DNA of 51,975 nucleotides from the NCBI GenBank assembly GCA_027066325.1, contig JAMONY010000012.1, positions 1 to 51,975 of the forward strand, given 5' to 3'. The stretch comes from Helicobacteraceae bacterium. GTDB taxonomy: Bacteria > Campylobacterota > Campylobacteria > Campylobacterales > Sulfurimonadaceae. The position numbers and the translations under genes are program-made. The notes below the pieces were generated by a model. It was given only the letters and a program-made list of their open reading frames with translations. It was not told the DNA's origin and did no database searches. Below are positions 18,379 through 27,115 of this stretch, piece by piece. How positions within the stretch are numbered: the first letter of the stretch is position 1; every line of letters begins with the position of its first letter.

Positions 18379-21048
18379 CTACTTCAGCTCTGCCCAATTA
18401 AGACCTATTTTAGCAGAGACCTTTAGAGGCACACTTAAGGTATAGGTCTGCTCCAATATAGACTTAAATATCTGCAAATACTCCTCCGCTCTACTCTGCT
18501 CCACTTCAAATATCAACTCATCATGTATCTGCAACAACATCTTAGCATCAAGACCTTGCTGCTCTATCTCTTGAAAAATTTTAATCATACTCAACTTAAT
18601 AAGATCTGATGCGCTACCTTGAAAAAGAGTGTTAACTGACTCTCTCTCATATGCTGCTAGCTGCATAGCAGTTGCATGCGCAAAATCAAAATATCTTCTT
18701 CGACCAATAAGTGTCTGCACAAAGCCGCTCTCCTTAGCACCACTTACAATAGAGATAAAGTACTCTTTTATGGTTGGGAAACTCTCAAAATATCGCTCTA
18801 TAATCTCTTTGGCTTCTGCTATGCTAACACCCAATGTTTGAGATAATTTTTTTGCACCCATACCATATAGCAGACCAAAATTAACTGTCTTAGCTATGGA
18901 TCGTTTAAGATGGGCTTCATCTGCACCAAATAGAGCTGTTGCTGTTGCTAAGTGTATATCTTCATCATCTCTAAATGCTGCTACAAGCCTCTCATCTTGG
19001 CTAAAGTGAGCCAATAGTCTCAACTCTATCTGTGAGTAATCTAAACCCAACAGTACCCTACCCTCTGGCGCAACAAAAGCCTCTCTGATCTTAGCCCCAT
19101 GTGTAGATCTTGTTGGAATGTTTTGAAGATTTGGATTTTTTGAACTTAAACGACCAGTAGCCGTACCTGTCTGCACAAATGATGTATGTATGCGATTTTG
19201 AGGATCTTTTAAGCCAAGCGCAGCTAGTGGCAACAGGTATGTTGAGTAGAGTTTATGAAGCTCTCTGTACTCTAGAAGTTTAACAACAACTTCATGCTCA
19301 TCTCTTAAAGCCTGAAGAACCTTCTCGTCTGTTGAGTAGCCACTCTTTGTTTTGCGAATCACCTTAAGCTGTAGCTTCTCAAACAGTATAGCTCCTAACT
19401 GCTTAGGAGAGTTGATGTTGAACTCAGATCCACTAAGCTCATATATGCTCTTCTCTAGATCTTTAAGCTTAAGCGCAGTCTGTGATGCCAAATTGTTTAA
19501 GAGCTCACAATCAACCTCTATGCCAATCTGCTCCATCTTAAATAACACTAAAGTAAATTGAGCCTCAACATCTACTGCTAACTTAAAAAGTGTACTCTTA
19601 AGATTTGTAAAGTAGTACCTAAAAAGTTTTAGTGTTGCCCATGCATCCTCTGCAGCATACTCACAAGCTCTCTCTAGCTCTACTGTGGAGAAGTTTTCAC
19701 CCTTTTTGACTATATCTTTAAAACCCAACATTGTATATGAGAGCACACTTGAGGCTAAAGCATCAAGAGCAAGTGGACTTTGAGGGTTTTTTAGCCATGC
19801 TAAGACCATGGTATCAACATAGATAGATGGTTTAAAATCTGACATAAACTTAGAGAGAAAATGTAGGTCAAATTTGAGATTATGACCTATGACTTTATGG
19901 GTAAATATCTCTCTTATACTCTCTTGAGCAGTAGCTACATCCAACTGTTTTGAGACTCCAAGATAGCCATGTGCCACAGGTACATAATAGGCCACATGCT
20001 CATCAAAGCAGAAACTAAAACCGACAAGAGAGTCACTCTGATAATCTAGCCCTGTCGTCTCAGTGTCAAAAGCGATGATGCTACCTTGATCAATACCATC
20101 TACCACCTCCCTTAGCGCATGAGTTTCAGTAATAAGAACTTTTTTAAATTTTGTAGTTTTAGGGGCTACATCTATCTTTAGTGTAAGATTTTTTGCCTCT
20201 AACTTACGAAGTATAGAGCTCATCTCATACTCTCGCAGATCATCAATTATGGGTAAAAATGGATTTTGATCACTCATCTTAAACTTCTCAAAATCGACAC
20301 TATCAAATAGATCATCTTTTAGCGTAACAAGCTCTTTGGAGATGCGTGCATCATCTACACCATCTATCAATTTTTTCTGTATAGATTTAGGTGTTATGGT
20401 GTCAACATTGGCATAGATGTTCTCTAGTGTCTTATACTCACTCAAAAGTTTTTGAGCACCCACTTTACCTATCCCTTTGATACCCTTGATGTTGTCTGCA
20501 CTATCACCAAGAATTGCCTGATAATCTATAAATTGCTCTGGCAAAACACCATATTTTTCAAAACACGCATCTTCATTTACTTGAGCTCTTTTTATAGCAT
20601 CAACAAGCACAACTTTATCATCATCTATAAGCTGATAGAGATCCTTATCATGTGAAACAATACGCACTTTAATATCAAGCTTTTTAGCTACTTTAACCAA
20701 AGAGGCTATCATATCATCTGCCTCATATCCACTCTGTGAAACTGTACAAAAACCCATCTTTTTAATCCACTCTATAGCTACTGGCAGCTGTTCACTTAAC
20801 TCTTCTGGAGGTGGTTTGCGATTTGCCTTATATAGCGGATCTATCTTATTGCGAAAAGTCTCACCCTTGCTATCTAGTGCAAAAACAATATAGTCACTAG
20901 AGTGATCTTGATGAAGTCTATCTATAAAGTTTACAAACCCTGTCAAAAGTCCTGTTGGAAAACCTTGTGCGTTTTTAAGTGGCGGTAGAGCATAAAAACT
21001 ACGAAAAAAAAACCCAAATGTATCAATAATAGTAATTGTTTTAGACAT
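18379..21048 (-). CDS. polA: DNA polymerase I
   Basis: 889-aa repair and Okazaki-fragment polymerase. Domain order: 5' nuclease (1 to about 290, with YKANRKPPPEE and GYEADDMIA), 3'-5' exonuclease (about 305-490), and polymerase (about 560-889). The exonuclease keeps its metal ligands: AFDTETTGL, GHNLKFDLHFL and YAAEDAW, so proofreading is probably active. Polymerase motifs A (LLGLDYSQIELRLLAHF), B (RSIAKTVNFGLLYG) and C (LLQIHDELIFEVE) are intact. Single gene, convergent with the mipA-like gene and divergent from the 90-aa gene. Confidence 0.97.
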   Translation of the reverse strand: MSKTITIIDTFGFFFRSFYALPPLKNAQGFPTGLLTGFVNFIDRLHQDHSSDYIVFALDSKGETFRNKIDPLYKANRKPPPEELSEQLPVAIEWIKKMGFCTVSQSGYEADDMIASLVKVAKKLDIKVRIVSHDKDLYQLIDDDKVVLVDAIKRAQVNEDACFEKYGVLPEQFIDYQAILGDSADNIKGIKGIGKVGAQKLLSEYKTLENIYANVDTITPKSIQKKLIDGVDDARISKELVTLKDDLFDSVDFEKFKMSDQNPFLPIIDDLREYEMSSILRKLEAKNLTLKIDVAPKTTKFKKVLITETHALREVVDGIDQGSIIAFDTETTGLDYQSDSLVGFSFCFDEHVAYYVPVAHGYLGVSKQLDVATAQESIREIFTHKVIGHNLKFDLHFLSKFMSDFKPSIYVDTMVLAWLKNPQSPLALDALASSVLSYTMLGFKDIVKKGENFSTVELERACEYAAEDAWATLKLFRYYFTNLKSTLFKLAVDVEAQFTLVLFKMEQIGIEVDCELLNNLASQTALKLKDLEKSIYELSGSEFNINSPKQLGAILFEKLQLKVIRKTKSGYSTDEKVLQALRDEHEVVVKLLEYRELHKLYSTYLLPLAALGLKDPQNRIHTSFVQTGTATGRLSSKNPNLQNIPTRSTHGAKIREAFVAPEGRVLLGLDYSQIELRLLAHFSQDERLVAAFRDDEDIHLATATALFGADEAHLKRSIAKTVNFGLLYGMGAKKLSQTLGVSIAEAKEIIERYFESFPTIKEYFISIVSGAKESGFVQTLIGRRRYFDFAHATAMQLAAYERESVNTLFQGSASDLIKLSMIKIFQEIEQQGLDAKMLLQIHDELIFEVEQSRAEEYLQIFKSILEQTYTLSVPLKVSAKIGLNWAELK

Positions 21049-21069
21049 CTTCTACTCTTTTTTCTTTGG

Positions 21070-21075
21070 ATTTTA
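21070..21075 (-). promoter_or_regulatory. Possible -10 element of polA
   Basis: TAAAAT on the minus strand, about 22 bp before the polA start codon. Confidence 0.3.
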
Positions 21076-21177
21076 TCTAAAAAGTGATTAAAGTTGGTCT
21101 CTATTGATACTGAAGCGCACCTAAGGGGTGATCGTAACAGTCACTTCTATTATCTAACTTACAACTAAGTTGGCTCA

Positions 21178-21186
21178 TGTTAAAAT
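21178..21186 (+). promoter_or_regulatory. Extended -10 for the 90-aa protein/SDR unit
   Basis: TGTTAAAAT, an extended -10 of the TGn form, about 23 bp before the ATG. Just upstream lies AACTTACAACTAAGTT (21157-21172), containing two overlapping inverted repeats (AACTT/AAGTT and CAACT/AGTTG) that could be an operator. Confidence 0.35.
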
Positions 21187-21208
21187 CAACTACACAGAAG
21201 GAGAGATT

Positions 21209-21481
21209 ATGCATATATACATTTTTAATACAGACATTGGAACTTTTGAGATAACAAACTATAAACACCACTCCTATTATGATCTACTACTAAATGATGA
21301 GAAACTAGGCGAATACGCTAGCGCACAAGATGCCGCTGAAGATGTCTACTCATTTAATACAAACTATATACAGTGGGATCAACTAGAAGGCAGTGCTACT
21401 AGAGTACCATCTTCATTAGCGCAGTGGCAAGAGGTAACAGCGCTTAGAGAGGATGAGCTACCTCTCTCAAATAACGAATGA
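21209..21481 (+). CDS. 90-aa conserved-looking protein, unknown function
   Basis: Soluble acidic protein with no signal peptide or membrane helix, rich in aromatic residues (HIYIFNTDIGTFEITNYKHHSYYDLLL). I do not recognise it. The ATG at 21209 is chosen over the ORF-track start because AAGGAGA lies directly upstream. Its stop overlaps the ATG of the SDR gene (ATGA), indicating translational coupling. Codon use resembles its neighbours, so it does not look recently acquired. Confidence 0.7.
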   Translation: MHIYIFNTDIGTFEITNYKHHSYYDLLLNDEKLGEYASAQDAAEDVYSFNTNYIQWDQLEGSATRVPSSLAQWQEVTALREDELPLSNNE

Positions 21482-22314
21482 GACAAAATGAGACAAAGAG
21501 CATACTTATCACAGGCTGTTCATCTGGCATAGGGTACGAGAGTGCTCTTTATCTTCACAAAGCTGGCTACATGGTTTTTGCAACTGCAAGGGAAGAGTCT
21601 GATGTACAGAGATTGCAATCTGAAGGGTTAAATGCTCACCAACTTGATGTTAGTAACCAAAAGTCCATACAGAAGGCTCTAAAGTGGGTACTAGATCAAA
21701 ATAGCGGCAAGCTTTTTGCGCTATTTAACAATGCTGGTTTTGGGCAACCTGGTGCCATAGAAGATCTACCATCTAAAGCGCTAAGAGAGCAGTTTGAGAC
21801 CAATGTTTTTGGACTAGTAGCCATGACACAAGCTGTATTGCCAATCATGAGAGCACAAGGGCATGGACGCATTATTCAGCATAGTTCAGTACTTGGCATC
21901 GTATCTCTCAAATTTCGCGGGGCGTACAATGCTAGTAAGTATGCAGTTGAGGGTATCTGTGACACACTGCGTCTTGAGCTCACTGATACAGATATACATG
22001 TAAGCTTACTCAATACCGGACCAGTTGAGTCTGATTTTAGAAAAAATGCAATCAAGAATTTTAAAAAATATATCGACCTCAATAGCAGCACATTTAAAAA
22101 ACAGTATCAAAGTGAGATCTTATCTGAACAGAACTCTAACCAAGCTAGTGCATTTACACTAAAACCAGACGCTGTTATAGAGAAGATTGTACTAGCCCTA
22201 GAGAGTAAAAATCCAGCTCCACGCTACTATATCACAAGAGCTACCTACATATTGGGATTTTTAAAACGGATATTGAGCACAAGAGCACTCGATAAGGTAC
22301 TCATTAGGGTATAA
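21478..22314 (+). CDS. Short-chain dehydrogenase/reductase
   Basis: 278-aa classical SDR, NAD(P)-dependent oxidoreductase. The cofactor motif TGCSSGIG is near residue 13, NNAG near 85, the catalytic serine in QHSSVLG (about 138) and the YxxxK pair in YNASKYAVEG (about 151). The C-terminal extension (FLKRILSTRALDKVLIRV) resembles SDRs acting on lipid-like or long substrates, but substrate cannot be read from the sequence. It is translationally coupled to the 90-aa protein. Confidence 0.85.
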   Translation: MRQNETKSILITGCSSGIGYESALYLHKAGYMVFATAREESDVQRLQSEGLNAHQLDVSNQKSIQKALKWVLDQNSGKLFALFNNAGFGQPGAIEDLPSKALREQFETNVFGLVAMTQAVLPIMRAQGHGRIIQHSSVLGIVSLKFRGAYNASKYAVEGICDTLRLELTDTDIHVSLLNTGPVESDFRKNAIKNFKKYIDLNSSTFKKQYQSEILSEQNSNQASAFTLKPDAVIEKIVLALESKNPAPRYYITRATYILGFLKRILSTRALDKVLIRV

Positions 22315-22341
22315 TTGCGATTATATTTTAGAGGGTAGCGT

Positions 22342-23076
22342 ATGCAAGTGTTTGGAAAATTTTATACTAAGTTTGATATAGAGTATCTTATAGAGCAGTA
22401 TATCTACATAGAAGATGATAGTGGGAAAATCACCACTGATGAGCTAGAGCAACATCTCAAAAAGAGGCGTAAAAGTATAGCAGGTGTGATATTTCTCTAC
22501 AATCCAACTATGTCACCAGTAGGCTATAACAATAAAACTACTCTAAGTGAACAAGGTTTTAAATTTGATGGCAAATATCATGAATTAAACCCTGATAGTT
22601 ACTGCAATCTCTTCTCATCATCAATCAAAGACCCATATAGAGGCAAACTCATAGAGATTAAGTATCTATTTAATCTCAACAGAGCCAACATAGAACCAAC
22701 ACCTATACTAGAAGAGTTTGAGAGTGATCTTGATGGATACAACACTCAGCAGCTAACAAGGTACGATAAAGTACACAACTATCAAGACTGCTCAAATATT
22801 CGCCTAAATGGCAAGTTTGTATTTTTTGCAACTGGCAATAGGCACAATAGGCATCATAAAAATATCATCTCCTACACACAAAGGTTAGCAGCTCAGGCTT
22901 CTATCTTAGGAAAAGAGGTCATCTTTATGCATGATAACAGCTACTCCCCCAAACAGAGTCAAGAGCTAGCAAATTTTCTTCCGCTCATAGTACCAGGCAA
23001 AGCAAAAGATGCGCGTATTGATGGCTTTAGGAGATCTTTTAGTACAAACCCACCAACAACTCAAAAACTCTCCTAG
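22342..23076 (+). CDS. 244-aa protein of unknown function
   Basis: Not recognised. It has no signal peptide or clear membrane helix. The N-terminal third contains a charged helix (TTDELEQHLKKRRKS); the C-terminal third has an alternating beta/alpha look (LNGKFVFFATGNRHNRHH ... RLAAQASILGKEVIFMHDNS ... QELANFLPLIV), perhaps a small Rossmann-like or BRCT-like fold, but this is impression only. It begins 27 bp after the SDR gene with GAGGG as ribosome-binding site, so it is probably in the same transcript. It is convergent with the M48 protease gene, 7 bp apart. Confidence 0.75.
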   Translation: MQVFGKFYTKFDIEYLIEQYIYIEDDSGKITTDELEQHLKKRRKSIAGVIFLYNPTMSPVGYNNKTTLSEQGFKFDGKYHELNPDSYCNLFSSSIKDPYRGKLIEIKYLFNLNRANIEPTPILEEFESDLDGYNTQQLTRYDKVHNYQDCSNIRLNGKFVFFATGNRHNRHHKNIISYTQRLAAQASILGKEVIFMHDNSYSPKQSQELANFLPLIVPGKAKDARIDGFRRSFSTNPPTTQKLS

Positions 23077-23083
23077 TCCGCAG

Positions 23084-24088
23084 CTACAACCTTCTCTCAA
23101 TAGGCGCAAGAAGAGCATCAATTCTCTCTTGGTTTGATGGGTGTGAATCGAAGTAGTGGTAGCTCTGATCTTCAGAGCTATTTGTCTCAATCTTAACAAA
23201 AAATTCAGCTAGATACTTTGGCTCAATCCCAGCCTTTATCATCTGTATCTTAGCATAATGATCTGCTTGACTCTCAAACTCTCTAGAGTAGTTTGCATGC
23301 AACATGGTAGTGCCTACTGATGCAACTGTTGATGAGATATCACCTGTAAAATAGGCAATTATGATATTTACAATAGAGACTTTTACGATAAGTTGCATAG
23401 AGTGCTTATGCTTCACATGTCCTACCTCGTGGGCTAACACTCCATATATCATCTTATCTTCACCATCACTAAGTTCTACTAGCTCATCCATAAGCACAAT
23501 GTCTCCAGAGGGTAGAGCAAAAGCATTAGGACCTATGCCTCTTCTAAAGTGTAGATGAAAACCAGCCTCTTGGTTGGTTAGCTCTGAAAATAGTGTCTGA
23601 AATCTATCTTTTTGCTCTACGCTCAATAGACTTGGCTCTAAAAGATACTCATCCATCATCTCTAAAGTCTGTGTTGAGATCTCCTCTCTAAGTATCTGTG
23701 GAGTAATTTTGGCTATAGATTTTGCTATCAAGTCAGAGCCTGTAGTTAAGAAAAAAATTACGCTCAAAACAAGTAGTACCACAAAAAGAAGAGCGTATCT
23801 CATCTTACTCTCAAGCAGATAGGCAATGGAGCGGGTATTGTTTAACTCTTTTACCACACTATCGATAGCATCGTTACTACTACTATACGCTATGCTCTCA
23901 TCAGCAAAGGTGATCATACGAGGAGTATTGGCTACTCTTGATGAGATTGCAAGATTGTCAAAGCTCTCTACAAAAACTACACCATCACCCTCTACTTTTA
24001 CACTTCTATTTTTAAAAAACTCTATAGACACACTCTGCTTTTTAGAAGTTTTACCATCAAAATATTTGGCATCTATCTTCTGTAACAT
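23084..24088 (-). CDS. M48-family membrane zinc metalloprotease
   Basis: 334 aa. A cytoplasmic N-terminal region of about 95 residues leads to a membrane helix (about 98-117), then the protease domain with the zinc motif HEVGH (about 217-221) and the third ligand glutamate in YSREFESQADHYA. The end contains the HPSNQERI motif typical of M48 (Oma1/LoiP/YcaL-type) proteases, which handle damaged or misfolded membrane proteins. Its ATG shares one base with the stop of the DUF898 gene (TAATG). This pairing with a DUF898 membrane protein recurs in Proteobacteria and suggests a substrate or adaptor relation. Confidence 0.88.
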   Translation of the reverse strand: MLQKIDAKYFDGKTSKKQSVSIEFFKNRSVKVEGDGVVFVESFDNLAISSRVANTPRMITFADESIAYSSSNDAIDSVVKELNNTRSIAYLLESKMRYALLFVVLLVLSVIFFLTTGSDLIAKSIAKITPQILREEISTQTLEMMDEYLLEPSLLSVEQKDRFQTLFSELTNQEAGFHLHFRRGIGPNAFALPSGDIVLMDELVELSDGEDKMIYGVLAHEVGHVKHKHSMQLIVKVSIVNIIIAYFTGDISSTVASVGTTMLHANYSREFESQADHYAKIQMIKAGIEPKYLAEFFVKIETNSSEDQSYHYFDSHPSNQERIDALLAPIERRL

Positions 24089-25449
24089 TAAAACCCTATG
24101 TCAATATCAAAAAACTCTTCAGTCTCTTCACCAAGAGCGCTCTGCCTTGAGTGTTCAGTGGCTATAAAACCCGAGACATCAGCTGCACAAATAGCAAAAC
24201 ATTTGCACCTATACCTTGTTAATCTTACCTTTGCCCAAGGCGCTAAGAGCCCAAGTGAAATTATGATTGCAAACATATTGGAGACATAGATCCCAGCTAA
24301 CTTAACTGACTCTAAATCACTCTTAAGAGTTATATTTTGATCTAGCGTTGTATTGTTATATACAAAATTTAGCACATAAGCATCATATGCACCTTTTACC
24401 ACAAGCCCTATAACTATAAAAAATACTAAAATAACTGGTGAGAGCATAGGGAGTAAAAATACCAAGTTTGACAGGTCTGGTAAAAATCCTGCAGACACCA
24501 CTACTACCAATGCAACAATACAGGCTAAAATTACAAAAAGAGCTATCTGGATGCCAAGTACTTTAATATGTCTCATATACATACCACCATTTGATCCACT
24601 ATACTCAAACTTTGCTGTTCCAAATTGAGTCTTATCTATGAGCAGTTTTTTAAACTGATTTAAACTATATGGGTACGCTAAGCTAAGCGTGATGAGATTT
24701 AAAATAAGATGAATAAAGAAAAATTTATAAAAAAGTGGTGCATTTTCACTGTAGTAAAAATTTATGTTACGGTGTCTAATGTTGCGCATCTTAAACTTTA
24801 TAGCACGATTTATGATCCAAGGCATAATAAGCAAGACAAGAGCTATGATACCAAAGGTTATATATAGATTTAAAAAAACCTGAGAAGAGAGTATAAAAAT
24901 TATGTAGATAGCAAGTATAATAACTCTACCCTTCAAGATGCTAATGGGGTCTGCTGTATACTCAAAAGAGCTATCTCGATAGAAGATATTGGCATAAAAG
25001 TACCTGTTGGTTCTAACTTTTGCCCAAGCTGAATAGATTCCAACCGTAACAACAGTAAGAAAGATATTGACTATCCAGATTTTGAAATACTCCATAGTAT
25101 CTCCTCTGAATTCAAGATTTTCAAAATTACTTTTGTTATCTTTAGCACTATCTTTAAAACTTGTTTTAGATACTACTTCACTCGTCTGCTCTACTTCATC
25201 TACGATAGGTTCTCTATCTTCACTATCATCTACTCTTATGATCTCTAGAGCTTTATCAATGATTAAGTTATCTTGAGAAGATATGTACAGATTGGCTTTT
25301 GCTCTTTTAAATACATCCCAACTCTTATACAAAATCTTCTCATCTGCCTCTGTGATACCGTGATCATTGATGTATTTTTTAAATTTTATACTCTCTTTAT
25401 ATATGCCAAGTTGCTGCAACTCTTTAAGTTTTGTATCTATACCGCTCAT
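24088..25449 (-). CDS. DUF898 (YjgN-like) multi-pass membrane protein with N-terminal extension
   Basis: 453 aa. Residues about 1-110 are soluble, charged and mostly helical (KELQQLGIYKESIKFKKYI ...), followed by an acidic linker. The rest is the DUF898/YjgN membrane domain, with the hallmark repeated twice: VGIYSAWAKVRTNRYFYAN near residue 137 and LGLLAPWAKVRLTRYRC near the end, and eight or so helices between. Function of the family is unknown. ATG with GAGG 5 bases upstream. First gene of a pair with the M48 protease. Confidence 0.85.
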   Translation of the reverse strand: MSGIDTKLKELQQLGIYKESIKFKKYINDHGITEADEKILYKSWDVFKRAKANLYISSQDNLIIDKALEIIRVDDSEDREPIVDEVEQTSEVVSKTSFKDSAKDNKSNFENLEFRGDTMEYFKIWIVNIFLTVVTVGIYSAWAKVRTNRYFYANIFYRDSSFEYTADPISILKGRVIILAIYIIFILSSQVFLNLYITFGIIALVLLIMPWIINRAIKFKMRNIRHRNINFYYSENAPLFYKFFFIHLILNLITLSLAYPYSLNQFKKLLIDKTQFGTAKFEYSGSNGGMYMRHIKVLGIQIALFVILACIVALVVVVSAGFLPDLSNLVFLLPMLSPVILVFFIVIGLVVKGAYDAYVLNFVYNNTTLDQNITLKSDLESVKLAGIYVSNMFAIIISLGLLAPWAKVRLTRYRCKCFAICAADVSGFIATEHSRQSALGEETEEFFDIDIGF

Positions 25450-25526
25450 ATAACCTCTTCAGCTAAAAAATTTATGGCAATCTAAGGGATATCTCTAGAT
25501 CCTAACCTGCCATTTTATATTTTTGA

Positions 25527-25535
25527 ATTATAGCA
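25527..25535 (-). promoter_or_regulatory. Extended -10 promoter of the DUF898-M48 pair
   Basis: Minus-strand TGCTATAAT, a full extended -10, about 78 bp upstream of the DUF898 ATG. The gap 25450-25580 is otherwise AT-rich with no visible gene. Confidence 0.45.
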
Positions 25536-25580
25536 TACTTATTTTAAAATATTATGTATTAATAGTAATTTTTTTCTATT

Positions 25581-26168
25581 TTATAGATCTGGTAACTCTA
25601 GTCCAAGTCCATACGGAACTGTAGCATAGAACTGCTTTAGAGATAGGTCGCTAGCCTCTATGCTCCACAAAACCAGATCTGCCTCATAAGTGCGTTCAAT
25701 CTGCTCAATATTGCACTTTTTAAGCAAAAATAGTATCTGCTCAATAGCACTATAGCTCGAACAGAACTCTATCGGCTTAAGCTCCTCATATGTTAAAAGC
25801 ATAGCAGACTCAACTACACCCAAAACTGCTTGAGTATACGCGCGCACAAGCCCACCAGTTCCAAGCTTAACTCCACCAAAATAGCGTACAATAACTACTG
25901 CTACATTAATAAGCTCTGCTCCTTGAAGTACAGTTAGTGATGGTCTGCCAGATGTTCCTGATGGCTCACCATCATCACTACTTGACTCTACGATCTGATT
26001 AAACTGGTTGAGATACCTATATGCGGTTACAAAGTGGCGCGCTTTTGGGTGAGTAGATCTTAGTCTCTTTAGCTCTAGCACATATCTCTCATACGGCATA
26101 ATATAGGCAATAAATTTTGATCGTTTTATCTCATAGGTGAAAGTATATTTATCCTCTATGCTATACAC
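25581..26168 (-). CDS. YigZ/IMPACT-family protein
   Basis: 195-aa cytoplasmic protein with the UPF0029 signature: SSDDGEPSGTSGRPSL and VVIVRYFGGVKLGTGGLVRAY. Bacterial YigZ is structurally related to eukaryotic IMPACT and EF-G domain IV and probably acts in translation or RNA binding; the precise role is not established. The start is GTG in TAGTG, sharing one base with the stop of the lytic transglycosylase gene. Last gene of the nine-gene cvpA-to-yigZ operon. Confidence 0.88.
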   Translation of the reverse strand: MYSIEDKYTFTYEIKRSKFIAYIMPYERYVLELKRLRSTHPKARHFVTAYRYLNQFNQIVESSSDDGEPSGTSGRPSLTVLQGAELINVAVVIVRYFGGVKLGTGGLVRAYTQAVLGVVESAMLLTYEELKPIEFCSSYSAIEQILFLLKKCNIEQIERTYEADLVLWSIEASDLSLKQFYATVPYGLGLELPDL

Positions 26169-27115
26169 TATCGAAGCTCATATGCTAATCTTAGCACACC
26201 AACAGCATAGTTACTGCTGCTATTGTATCGCATGATTTTTTTAACATAACCACTCAAATAACTCAACTCATCCCTCTTGCATGCAAAGCAGTTATACTTT
26301 CCAAGATCAAATGCAAACGAGCTATTTTTATGCTCAAAATCATACCTATACCATGCAGACTCTATGGCTCTCATATCTCCTACTTTACTCCACTCTAACT
26401 TGCTCTTAAATGATGCTATGGTGTGCAAAAATGATGCGATTGAGAGTATGGAGTCCTCTGCTGTATTGAGATCAGCACTAGCTTTATTGTAACCTCTAGC
26501 CAAGTAGAGATTTTGTGGCATAAATTGCGCATACCCTACTGCTCCAGCATATGAGCTAGCGATACTACACTCATCTGCTCTAATTTTACTCTGATAACAA
26601 AACTGCATCAGTGCAACTAGGTTTGTCTGCGCCATCTTCAAGACTCTTCTATTGCGTCTGCTATCTGCTTTCAGCTCCCTTAAGAGAGTATTGAGCACCA
26701 CATATGAATCATGCTTTAATCTATATCTACCCAACCTACTCTCTTTTGCCAATATAGCTACAATAATCTCACGATTAACACCATATCTCTGCTCTGCTTC
26801 TGTGTACACATCTACATATCTGCTTAGATGTTCTCTCATTTTTGGTAAAAAACCAACAAGGGAGTTGTTTGCTATTTTTTCATTTTTACTATGGGTCTTT
26901 AGCATGGTAGGGTTAAATTTTCTTAGAGCCTCAAAGTCTCTCTCTTTAGATTTAGAGCAGAGTAGAAATGAGTTAGCATACTCCACACTTACTCCATTTT
27001 TAGTAGCTTGAGTGCAGATCTGCTCATATCTCTCAAATTTAAACTTACAGTCGCTATATGCTAAAAGTTTAACTTCCAGAAGTAAAAAGAGTAGTGCAAA
27101 AACTCTAAAATTCAA
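26168..27115 (-). CDS. MltB-type lytic murein transglycosylase
   Basis: 315-aa exported peptidoglycan-cleaving enzyme. A signal peptide (NFRVFALLFLLLEVKLLAYS) precedes an SLT-2-type domain with catalytic glutamate in ILAKESRLGRYRL, and the conserved SYAGAVGYAQFMPQN. The start is TTG: no ATG precedes the signal peptide in frame. It overlaps aroE by 11 bp and yigZ by 1 bp. No lipobox is seen, so it is predicted periplasmic rather than a lipoprotein. Confidence 0.85.
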   Translation of the reverse strand: MNFRVFALLFLLLEVKLLAYSDCKFKFERYEQICTQATKNGVSVEYANSFLLCSKSKERDFEALRKFNPTMLKTHSKNEKIANNSLVGFLPKMREHLSRYVDVYTEAEQRYGVNREIIVAILAKESRLGRYRLKHDSYVVLNTLLRELKADSRRNRRVLKMAQTNLVALMQFCYQSKIRADECSIASSYAGAVGYAQFMPQNLYLARGYNKASADLNTAEDSILSIASFLHTIASFKSKLEWSKVGDMRAIESAWYRYDFEHKNSSFAFDLGKYNCFACKRDELSYLSGYVKKIMRYNSSSNYAVGVLRLAYELR

